Source: [Clostridium] hylemonae DSM 15053
GTDB taxonomy: Bacteria > Bacillota > Clostridia > Lachnospirales > Lachnospiraceae
Length of the DNA stretch: 64,000 bases
Assembly (NCBI RefSeq): GCF_008281175.1
Contig: NZ_CP036524.1
Location: 2,666,001-2,730,000, forward strand
Direction of reading: 5' to 3'
Position numbers and translations under genes: made by a program. Under the pieces are notes generated by a model. It searched no databases. It was not told the DNA's origin and saw nothing but the letters and a program-made list of their open reading frames with translations. Of the stretch, positions 8,860 to 15,664 are shown piece after piece; the stretch's first letter is position 1; each line of letters opens with the position of its first letter.

Positions 8860-9588
8860 TTACACATACCATGTCAGAAACCGGTCATTGTCCCCTCTGA
8901 CTATATCTTTCACAGTATGGATCGCGTCACCATTCATATCAAACACACACATCTCAGATTCGATCACAGGCGTCCCGAGAGACAGATCCAGATACTCTGC
9001 CGCCTCTTTGTCGGCAAATGTGATCCTTACACTTCTGCGCCCTTTATTGGAAGGTATCATGTGATACTTATTTATCAAAATATCGTAATACGACCCTGTC
9101 AGATCTTCCTCTTTCATATCTATCAGATCCGGAGACATATGATTCTCCTCAATTGTGACAGGCACACCGTCCGCACTTCTCACCCGCTTAAGCACAAGTA
9201 TCCTGCCATCTGTTTTATCGCCGAAAAACCTGCGGTCCAGCTCCGTCTGAATGTCTTCGATCCCGAACTTGATCACCTTGGATGTCAGGGTTATGCCCTG
9301 CATCTTGGCGTCTTCTGTAAAGCTCGTCACCCCGATCGGAAGCCGGAGCATATCGGTATGCGCGACAAAGCTGCCCTTTCCCTGTACCTTTATGATATAC
9401 CCCTCTCCGGTCAGTTCCTCCATCGCATTGCGGACGGTGACACGGCTCATATTGTACTCCTGCTGCATCTGTGATTCGGACGGAAGCTTATCCCCGGGCT
9501 TTAATATTCCTGTCCTTATTTCTTTTTTTATCTTATTTTTTAACTGAAGATATAGCGGCGTCGCATTTGCTTTTTCAATTGCACTCAT
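8860..9588 (-). CDS. frlR: GntR/HutC-family regulator of the frl operon
   Basis: 242 residues. The N-terminal winged helix (residues 9-75) carries the GntR signature GDKLPSESQMQQEYNMSRVTVRNAMEEL. The C-terminal UTRA effector-binding domain (about 95-240) contains VKRVRSADGVPVTIEE-like and FDMNGDAIHTVKDIVRGD blocks. HutC-type repressors release DNA when the pathway's phosphosugar binds. It sits directly upstream of the frl genes with its own promoter and terminator, so it is probably autoregulated and represses the operon. GGGAGAAG supports the ATG at 9588. Confidence 0.85.
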   Translation of the reverse strand: MSAIEKANATPLYLQLKNKIKKEIRTGILKPGDKLPSESQMQQEYNMSRVTVRNAMEELTGEGYIIKVQGKGSFVAHTDMLRLPIGVTSFTEDAKMQGITLTSKVIKFGIEDIQTELDRRFFGDKTDGRILVLKRVRSADGVPVTIEENHMSPDLIDMKEEDLTGSYYDILINKYHMIPSNKGRRSVRITFADKEAAEYLDLSLGTPVIESEMCVFDMNGDAIHTVKDIVRGDNDRFLTWYV

Positions 9589-9610
9589 TAATCACTTCTC
9601 CCAATAACTC

Positions 9611-9664
9611 GTATTATAACCTGTATTATAATCCCATCATATACCAACATTAATGTAATTGCAA
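9611..9664 (-). promoter_or_regulatory. frlR promoter with direct-repeat operator candidate
   Basis: Minus-strand -35 TTGCAA (9659-9664) and -10 TATGAT (9636-9641) have a 17-bp spacer. Downstream of the -10, GTATTATAA is repeated at 9611-9619 and 9623-9631, 12 bp apart and thus about one helical turn. This is a plausible autoregulatory site. Confidence 0.55.
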
Positions 9665-9675
9665 CCTTATTTTTA

Positions 9676-10389
9676 TTACCACGGTCTGCCGCTATCGAGC
9701 CACCCCTGCTGCGCCCAATATTTTCCATCAAGATATTCGGGATCGGATTTATGTAGAGATTTTTGCATAATGCGGCAAAAAGAAAATTTGCATTTAGTAA
9801 TCAAGTTCGTGTGTGCAGGTTTTGTATAATCTATGTGGGCAAACTTACGGGATAGTTTCTGAATCTTTCCCGTAAGCTTGGCTCGCTTCTTTTGGGAAAG
9901 TTTTTCCCAAACAATATCGCCCATCAAAGCACCGGTAAATATCCCGATTTTGGAAATCCCCCACCAGGATAAACTATGCTTAATATCTTTCGCCGCAGAT
10001 TTTGCTCCGCTGCCCAAGCATTGTGTTATGATGACTGCACGCTTTCCAAACATTTCAGAAGCAGGGCGATGCGGCATCCACCGATAAGCAAAATGGTCAA
10101 GCAATGCTTTCGTTGCTCCCGTAGCGTGAAACACATAGGAGGGGGATGTCATTACAATCAAGTCTGCTTCCAAAAGTGATTGATCAATTCTACCAATATA
10201 TTCTGCGTCCTTGCAAGAGTCTTCCCCCTTTAATGTACAACTCACGCAGCCAGTGCAAAAACCCGGACAATCCTTTGGAAGATAATATTCTGTAATATTC
10301 GCTTTATCCCTAAATGCTGCTAAAAACAGCTCTTTCAAACGATAGGTAACGCCGTGTTTTTCTGTCCCGTTTATAACTGTAATATTCAT
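9676..10389 (-). CDS. NAD(P)H-dependent flavin oxidoreductase (flavodoxin-like fold)
   Basis: 237 residues of the NADPH-dependent FMN reductase/flavodoxin-2 type. The FMN phosphate loop NGTEKHGVTYRL near the N-terminus and MTSPSYVFHATGATKALLDHF in the middle support the fold. A cysteine-rich stretch CPGFCTGCVSC around residues 41-51 resembles the iron-sulfur flavoprotein class, so an Fe-S cluster is possible but unproven. The ATG overlaps the stop of the tetR gene upstream (TAATG), giving tight coupling. The substrate is unknown. A TetR partner suggests induction by a small toxic or redox-active compound. Confidence 0.78.
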   Translation of the reverse strand: MNITVINGTEKHGVTYRLKELFLAAFRDKANITEYYLPKDCPGFCTGCVSCTLKGEDSCKDAEYIGRIDQSLLEADLIVMTSPSYVFHATGATKALLDHFAYRWMPHRPASEMFGKRAVIITQCLGSGAKSAAKDIKHSLSWWGISKIGIFTGALMGDIVWEKLSQKKRAKLTGKIQKLSRKFAHIDYTKPAHTNLITKCKFSFCRIMQKSLHKSDPEYLDGKYWAQQGWLDSGRPW

Positions 10390-10961
10390 TATACCTCTAA
10401 AATATCGTGTAAAACCTGTGTATGAAAGCTCCTGCGATTTTCTTTCTGGGTAAGGTCGATCCCCAATGTTTGCGATATGATTTCGTATCGCAGGAACAGT
10501 TGCTGCATAACGGTAATCAAGTACAGCGTCTTTCGCTTTATCGCCGCTTCATCAAGGTCTGGGCGACAGGCGGCAACAAGCGGAAGATATGCCGCATAAG
10601 TCCTATGGGTATTGTCATTTTCTTTCGGAGACTGCATATCGGTAAGAACGGAAATCTTGGAAACGGCATAATGTTCAAACAGAAAATCAAGTGTCATATT
10701 GCCAAGATACTCCAACTTCTCAAAAGGAGTAAAACCGTCTGTTTTTTCTCGTATATTCTGAAAATGCTCAACTGTTCCGTTTATCATACACTCAATACAT
10801 TGCTCCATCAGTTTGTCCTTGTTTCCAAAATGATAGTTCACAAGTCCTAAACCGACATTTGCTCTTTTGCATATCTCACGGACTGTAATTTCTTCTAAGC
10901 GTTCCCCTTTTTCCTCAATAAGTTTCATTGCTGCCTGTATGATTGCTTCTTTATTATCCAC
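10389..10961 (-). CDS. TetR/AcrR-family repressor
   Basis: 190 residues with an N-terminal TetR helix-turn-helix (ITVREICKRANVGLGLVNYHFGNKDKL) and a divergent ligand-binding domain. The open frame begins at 10982 inside the operator. The proper start is GTG 10961, preceded by GGAGGTG at 4 nt. It is the first gene of a two-gene cassette with the flavin oxidoreductase. The promoter carries two palindromes, so autorepression is very likely. The ligand is unknown. Confidence 0.86.
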   Translation of the reverse strand: MDNKEAIIQAAMKLIEEKGERLEEITVREICKRANVGLGLVNYHFGNKDKLMEQCIECMINGTVEHFQNIREKTDGFTPFEKLEYLGNMTLDFLFEHYAVSKISVLTDMQSPKENDNTHRTYAAYLPLVAACRPDLDEAAIKRKTLYLITVMQQLFLRYEIISQTLGIDLTQKENRRSFHTQVLHDILEV

Positions 10962-10973
10962 ACTACACCTCCG

Positions 10974-11022
10974 TTTGAACATTGTTCAAACACATTATAC
11001 TGAACAGCGTTCAAAAAGTCAA
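10974..11022 (-). promoter_or_regulatory. Promoter and double operator of TetR cassette 1
   Basis: Minus-strand -35 TTGACT (11017-11022) and -10 TATAAT (10994-10999) are 17 bp apart. The palindrome TGAAC-AGC-GTTCA (11001-11013) fills the spacer, and the related TTTGAACATTGTTCAAA (10974-10990) lies just after the -10. Both share GAAC-N3-GTTC, so one repressor probably binds both. Confidence 0.85.
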
Positions 11023-11144
11023 GAAATTGCGGTAGATTTTCAAAGCTTTTGTAAATTTGCTCTACTGTCTTTCCTCTATTTCTGATTTAACACATCAATG
11101 CCCATCCTTCCTTTTTCATAATCCTCTATCCACCTCGCTAATAT
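11023..11144. other. Gene-free AT-rich spacer
   Basis: About 120 bp between TetR cassette 1 and the small membrane protein. No convincing coding frame, promoter or hairpin was seen. Confidence 0.4.
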
Positions 11145-11594
11145 TCAGATAATAAAATTTACCACCCCATAAATCAAATGGCAGATTGTAAAAACACAAC
11201 CAAAACTAACTGCTATTATATTTTTTCTATCAATAGCGAAAAAGATAAATGCCAAACACGGAGCAAGCGTTAATCCCAGTATAATAATTTCATTGACCAT
11301 ACCCGCATAATAGCCTATCCAGCTTGAAAAATATAGCAAGCAACAAATTATCACAAAGACTATCAAAGGTGTAATATGGAATTTGGAACGGTTTCTATTC
11401 ACCAAAACACAAAGAGCAATAACCATAAATACTTGAAATACCGAAGCAATGATATCAAGCATTGCTGTAACCGAATCTGCTCGCAGCACATCGTTTGATG
11501 CAGGTATAGCAAACCAAATAAAATTAGGTATCATAATAATTAGGAACAATAGCAATCCCCAAATATCAAAACTAAGCTTATATTTTTTCAACAT
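11145..11594 (-). CDS. Small multispanning membrane protein, unknown function
   Basis: 149 residues with about five predicted transmembrane helices, beginning MLKKYKLSFDIWGLLLF. No family motif was recognised. An AAGGGG stretch lies before the ATG. It is AT-rich like its neighbours and lies 17 nt downstream of the decayed acetyltransferase on the same strand. Nothing here indicates a substrate or partner. Confidence 0.65.
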   Translation of the reverse strand: MLKKYKLSFDIWGLLLFLIIMIPNFIWFAIPASNDVLRADSVTAMLDIIASVFQVFMVIALCVLVNRNRSKFHITPLIVFVIICCLLYFSSWIGYYAGMVNEIIILGLTLAPCLAFIFFAIDRKNIIAVSFGCVFTICHLIYGVVNFII

Positions 11595-11611
11595 CAGGAT
11601 AGCCCCTTTCG

Positions 11612-11975
11612 TTATCCTTTCAATAAGGAATACCTCTTCATATCAACAATTTTCCCATTCTTCACAGCGTTATTTCTCAATGTACCCTCATACTGAAAGC
11701 CTGCTTTTTCAAGTACTCTGCAAGACGCTGTATTGTAGGCAAACGGCTCTGCGTAGATACGGATAATATCACTTTTTTCAAAAACATATTCACAAATTTG
11801 TTTGACGGCATTAGTCATAATGCCACGCCCCCAATATTCCTCAGCATCCTTTTCCGTATAAGGATATGGTAAGCCATCACGCAAATTATTTTGTATCTTT
11901 GGGTTTGAGATAGCGTCAGTCAAATCTTTCACATCTGTGAGCTTTCATTTTCTTATTTCACAATTCAATTTTCAT
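11612..11975 (-). pseudogene. Decayed RimJ/RimL-type GNAT acetyltransferase
   Basis: The last 106 codons encode a GNAT remnant. DAISNPKIQNNLRDGLPYP joins straight onto YWGRGIMTNAVKQICEYVFE and SCRVLEKAGFQYEGTLR. In RimJ/RimL-type proteins some 45-50 residues, including the core beta strands, separate EKDAEE from YWGRGI, so an in-frame internal deletion is evident. Upstream, an ATG with GGGGAGG (11975) opens a frame that stops at the sixth codon. A one-base deletion there plus a TGG-to-TGA change would restore a continuous N-terminus. No usable start with a ribosome site remains. Confidence 0.75.
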
Positions 11976-12034
11976 TCCTCCCCGTAAATTCTATAAATTC
12001 CTTCTGTACATTCACACTATCTCCCGATATAATA

Positions 12035-12568
12035 TTACCTATCAGTCATATTGTTAAGATATTTTATAATCGGTTCAATATATTTCTTGTCAGAAATATC
12101 ATAGGACGAAGTAATCATTTTTATCATTACCTGTTCTTCTTCCGTTTTATCTTTTTTTGCTTTGAGAGTTTTTACAAACATTTTCATCATAAGTTTGGAG
12201 GTCACAGACATCTTTTCGTAGTTGAATCCCCCCGGGCAATAAAATGTCTTTACTTTTTCTTGGTCTGATCCGTTAAAAATGTGTTTAAGAGCCGTTTCAA
12301 TTTCTGGATTATCTATCGGACTTCCGCCAACACAAAATGTAATCAGTTTCTTATCTGCCCATCTACTTATATTGCTCTTAAACCAACCGATTTTGCTAAT
12401 ACTGCCGGCACACGCCCAACCGCCGAAAATAATTGTCTCATAGATAGACAAATCTTTCTTTTTTGCAACTGATAATTCAAAACAGTCTGCTCCAGTTGCC
12501 TCCGCTATCCATTCGGCATAACGCTTTGTAAAACCTGTTTGCGAATTATAAATGATTACTGTTTTCAT
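12035..12568 (-). CDS. Flavodoxin-domain protein
   Basis: 177 residues. The N-terminus IIYNSQTGFTKRYAEWIAEA is the flavodoxin FMN-phosphate loop. FGGWACAGSISKIGWFK and FCVGGSPIDNPEI complete the fold in the style of the HemG/flavodoxin_5 group. It is probably an FMN electron-transfer protein or quinone reductase. It overlaps the upstream tetR gene by 23 nt, forming a second regulator-flavoprotein cassette. The redox partner is unknown. Confidence 0.78.
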   Translation of the reverse strand: MKTVIIYNSQTGFTKRYAEWIAEATGADCFELSVAKKKDLSIYETIIFGGWACAGSISKIGWFKSNISRWADKKLITFCVGGSPIDNPEIETALKHIFNGSDQEKVKTFYCPGGFNYEKMSVTSKLMMKMFVKTLKAKKDKTEEEQVMIKMITSSYDISDKKYIEPIIKYLNNMTDR

Positions 12569-13139
12569 TGTTTATCTCTCTCTTTCTCAATGTATCGTTC
12601 ATAAAAATTTGGTACGCTTGCTCTTGTTGCAAAAAAATTTCGTCTATGGGGATTCCCGGCGAAGATACGGAAAAAATCGTACCAAGACCAATCGTGTAAA
12701 TTAGCATATTCAAATGTAGTTGCTTTGCACACTCAACGCTTATATCCAATCCTTTTGCAATTACTTCTGCCATTTGCGGGCTAGTTTCTGTTTCATATAT
12801 ATCTTTCAAAGACAATATATTTTTGCGTTCCTGCATAATAAAGATTTTCAAAATATAAGGTTCTTCTTTTGCAAGCTGAATATAGGCTTTACCTGTGCTA
12901 CGAAACAGGTCGTTTTTATCAATATGGGAAACGATATATTCTCCAATGAAGCTCCTTGCTCTATTGCCGACATCCTCTCGAAGTCCATCCATATTTGTAC
13001 AATAACTGTAGATAGGCTGCACCGAACAGCCGAGTTTATCTGCAATGCTCTTGACCATTACTTTCTCCATACCGCCTTTACGGGCAATCTCAAAAGCAAC
13101 ATCTACAACCATTTCTTTTGTTATCCGCTGTTTTGGCAT
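12546..13139 (-). CDS. TetR/AcrR-family repressor
   Basis: 197 residues. The TetR DNA-binding domain occupies residues 1-55 (VDVAFEIARKGGMEKVMVKSIADKLGCSVQPIY with the usual S-x-x-P-Y variant). The C-terminal domain resembles the TetR_C-type ligand domain in layout. AGGTG lies 5 nt before the ATG. It is the first gene of a two-gene operon with the flavodoxin protein, and the promoter is embedded in a long perfect palindrome. The effector is unknown. Confidence 0.85.
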   Translation of the reverse strand: MPKQRITKEMVVDVAFEIARKGGMEKVMVKSIADKLGCSVQPIYSYCTNMDGLREDVGNRARSFIGEYIVSHIDKNDLFRSTGKAYIQLAKEEPYILKIFIMQERKNILSLKDIYETETSPQMAEVIAKGLDISVECAKQLHLNMLIYTIGLGTIFSVSSPGIPIDEIFLQQEQAYQIFMNDTLRKREINNENSNHL

Positions 13140-13152
13140 TTTTACACCTCCG

Positions 13153-13216
13153 TATAATCTATTTATATAAACTTTTTATATAAATAGATTATATTGCTGT
13201 GCCCATAAAAAGTCAA
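13153..13216 (-). promoter_or_regulatory. Promoter and long palindromic operator of TetR cassette 2
   Basis: A perfect inverted repeat with 19-bp arms (13153-13171 and 13175-13193) and a 3-bp centre lies 13 bp before the tetR start. On the minus strand -35 TTGACT (13211-13216) and -10 TATAAT (13188-13193) are 17 bp apart, and the -10 is the promoter-proximal end of the palindrome. Repressor binding would block the promoter directly. Confidence 0.88.
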
Positions 13217-13465
13217 TATTTTCTGTTTCCATTTTCCGTAACCCCATACATGTGATACCCTTGATGGATTACGCTTATGCTTACCGATTGTGACGCCGCT
13301 TTTTTCTAGGTTTAGACAACAGCTTTTTATTTGCTATACTTTTTAATATAGGCTTATCTTGATAGTTTCTATATATTTATGCTATATTAAATTCATTGAT
13401 CAAGCCGCATACAGTGGTCAAAAGTTTACCAGACGAACAAATATAAATTTGGTGGAGATACAAAA
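13217..13465. other. Intergenic stretch with coding relic and GNAT promoter
   Basis: On the minus strand, roughly 13190-13310, a short frame reads LEKSGVTIGKHKRNPS and continues with protein-like composition but has no start or ribosome site. It may be the eroded end of a lost gene and was not identified. On the plus strand a promoter for the next gene can be proposed, with TTGATA (13359-13364) and TATATT (13383-13388) at 18-bp spacing. Confidence 0.35.
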
Positions 13466-13924
13466 ATGAGTATAAAACAAGCTGTTTTAGCGGATGCGAA
13501 TGTAGTAAAAATAATTTCAGAAGAGACAATCGCGGAAATATATCCACATTACTACCCTAAAGGCGCAGTGGATTTTTTTCTTGCACATCATGATGAAGCC
13601 AATATTATCAATGATATTAAATTAAACCGTATTTTTCTTTGCGTTGATATAAAACAAAATGTCGTAGGCACAGTTACAATAAAGGCTAATGAAATATGTC
13701 GGTTATTTGTACTGCCTGCTTATCAATATAATGGATATGGCACAGAAATGCTTGATTTTGCAGAAACAATAATCTCACAGCAATATTCAAAAATTGTATT
13801 GGCCGCCTCGCTGCCAGCTAAAAAGATATATCAAAAGAGAGGCTATAAAGCTATCGAATTTAACATCATTCCAACAGAATGTAATGATTTTTTGTGCTAT
13901 GATGTTATGGAAAAGCAAATATAA
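13466..13924 (+). CDS. GNAT-family N-acetyltransferase
   Basis: 152 residues. The GNAT core is recognisable: ICRLFVLPAYQYNGYGTEMLDFAE corresponds to motif A with the acetyl-CoA pyrophosphate loop Q-x-x-G-Y-G. SLPAKKIYQKRGYKAIEF corresponds to motif B. GGTGGAG lies about 9 nt before the ATG. It is the only plus-strand gene of the AT-rich stretch and appears monocistronic. The acceptor substrate is unknown. Confidence 0.82.
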   Translation: MSIKQAVLADANVVKIISEETIAEIYPHYYPKGAVDFFLAHHDEANIINDIKLNRIFLCVDIKQNVVGTVTIKANEICRLFVLPAYQYNGYGTEMLDFAETIISQQYSKIVLAASLPAKKIYQKRGYKAIEFNIIPTECNDFLCYDVMEKQI

Positions 13925-13948
13925 ATATCCATTTATCTAGCTTGTCAC

Positions 13949-14113
13949 ATGCAAAAAACGCTCGTTTTTAGTGATATACAGGCCGATGTCCGTATCGCAC
14001 AATATAACCAACAGCGTTATACTTACTCTCAGATGGACACTGTAAAATCTAAGAAAAATCTTAATGTCCTACATACTGAACGAAACACCAAGACACAGAA
14101 TGACAGCGAATAA
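13949..14113 (+). CDS. Possible 54-residue relic or small ORF
   Basis: An ATG-to-TAA frame encodes MQKTLVFSDIQADVRIAQ and ends in a polar, lysine/asparagine-rich tail. There is no convincing ribosome binding site. Composition is protein-like and the frame stops just before a strong hairpin, so it may be the remnant of a larger mobile-element gene. No family was recognised. Confidence 0.22.
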   Translation: MQKTLVFSDIQADVRIAQYNQQRYTYSQMDTVKSKKNLNVLHTERNTKTQNDSE

Positions 14114-14125
14114 ACCTTTCAATGT

Positions 14126-14175
14126 AAAAAAGTCTTACTAAATTGATTTCACTCAATTCAGTAAGACCTTTTTTA
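14126..14175. terminator. Bidirectional terminator
   Basis: A 15-bp stem with a single mismatch (14132-14146 with 14153-14167), a 6-nt loop, a run of A before it and a run of T after it. It can terminate transcription from either side and marks the right boundary of the AT-rich accessory stretch. Confidence 0.8.
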
Positions 14176-14307
14176 GTTGGTTTAAAATATCTTCACTTTC
14201 TAACCACTGACACATTTTTTGAGTAAATGCATTTTCCACAGTGTTATCAAATAGAGCCTTGAAACGCCTTAAATACTCTGCTTATACGGGTTTCACAAAC
14301 ACTTCTT

Positions 14308-15600
14308 TTATTCAAATTCTATCGTTGCCGGTGGCTTCGGTGACATGTCATAACATACCCTGTTCACATTCCCCACTTCCGCCAGTATCCTGTTCGTTAT
14401 CTTTTCCAGCACTTCCCAGTCCACCTTCTCCACAGTAGCTGTCATGGCATCCACTGTATTGATGGCGCGGATAATCACCATATAATCGAAGCTTCTTTCA
14501 TGGTTCTTCATACCGACAGACTTAAAGTCCGGCACTACTGTAAAATACTGCCATACTTTCCCGTCCAGCCCTGCAGCAGCAAATTCCTCACGCAAAATGG
14601 CGTCTGACTCTCTCACTGCTTCCAGCCGGTCTCTTGTTATCGCGCCGAGGCAGCGCACACCAAGGCCCGGGCCGGGGAACGGCTGACGGTATACCATATG
14701 TGCGGGCAGTCCAAGTTCGATGCCGCAGGCGCGTACTTCGTCTTTAAAAAGCTGCTTCAGCGGTTCCACAAGTTCAAACTGCAGATCCTCAGGCAGTCCG
14801 CCTACATTGTGATGTGATTTGACCATTTTGGCTGTCTTTGTCCCACTCTCAATGATATCCGGATAAATCGTTCCCTGTCCGAGGAATTCGATGCCGTCCA
14901 GCTTTCTTGCCTCTTCTTCAAACACACGGATGAATTCACCGCCTATGATCTTTCTCTTCTGCTCAGGGTCGGAAACGCCGTCCAGCTTACCGAGGAATCT
15001 CTCTGTGGCGTCTACATAGATAAGATTGGCGTGCAGCTGGTTTTTAAACACCTCAACCACGCCCTCTGATTCGTTCTTTCTCATGAGCCCGTGATTTACA
15101 TGGACACAGGTGAGCTGCTGCCCAATCGCCTTCAGAAGCATAGCCGCCACAACGGAAGAGTCAACCCCTCCTGACAGCGCCAGCAGAACTTTTCTGTCTC
15201 CGACCTGACGCCGGATCAGCTCTACCTGGTCTTCTATAAAGTTCTTCATATTCCAGTTCGTCTCTGCCTTACATTCGTCAAAAACAAATGCCTTCAGCGT
15301 CTCCTTATCCGGGAGACCGGCAAGCTTCTGTTCACAGCGGGCTGTCGGATGGTCTGCGGCCATCACCGGGATCTTGCAGTCATATATTTCCGGCCTTACT
15401 TCAACGGCCTGGCCGTCCACAACACGGTTCTCTCCGCCGTTTAATATAATACCTTTTACATTGTCAAGCCGTCCAAGTTCCGCCGCCGTGATATCATGCG
15501 GGTGTATCTCGCTGTACACGCCGAGCTCGCGGATCGCCCTTGCAAGTACGGTGTTTTCGGTGCTTCCCATATCCAGAATCACTATCATGTCCTGTTTCAT
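14308..15600 (-). CDS. guaA: GMP synthetase with degenerate, shortened glutaminase domain
   Basis: 430 residues, where GuaA is usually about 510. From residue 118 on it is a normal ATP-pyrophosphatase and dimerisation module, with PP-loop SGGVDSS at 143-149, FLGQGTIYPDIIES, RQPFPGPGLGVR and the C-terminus CYDMSPKPPATIEFE. The first 115 residues start like a class I glutamine amidotransferase (DMGSTENTVLARAIRE, IILNGGENRV). The nucleophile region GICYGMQ is replaced by MAADHP, and about 80 residues including the His-Glu pair are missing. It should therefore use free ammonia, or a partner glutaminase. The start at 15600 has AAGGAG. It lies 64 nt after the CofE-like gene. Confidence 0.85.
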   Translation of the reverse strand: MKQDMIVILDMGSTENTVLARAIRELGVYSEIHPHDITAAELGRLDNVKGIILNGGENRVVDGQAVEVRPEIYDCKIPVMAADHPTARCEQKLAGLPDKETLKAFVFDECKAETNWNMKNFIEDQVELIRRQVGDRKVLLALSGGVDSSVVAAMLLKAIGQQLTCVHVNHGLMRKNESEGVVEVFKNQLHANLIYVDATERFLGKLDGVSDPEQKRKIIGGEFIRVFEEEARKLDGIEFLGQGTIYPDIIESGTKTAKMVKSHHNVGGLPEDLQFELVEPLKQLFKDEVRACGIELGLPAHMVYRQPFPGPGLGVRCLGAITRDRLEAVRESDAILREEFAAAGLDGKVWQYFTVVPDFKSVGMKNHERSFDYMVIIRAINTVDAMTATVEKVDWEVLEKITNRILAEVGNVNRVCYDMSPKPPATIEFE

Positions 15601-15664
15601 CTTTTGTCTCCTTCTCTCACATTCATAGTTCCTTTTAAATGTTACCTGCAGAAAATACGTGCGC

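Noticed and set aside
9676-14175. A complete integrative element
   Set aside because: No integrase, transposase, relaxase, tRNA or flanking repeat was found. Only base composition and relics hint at transfer.
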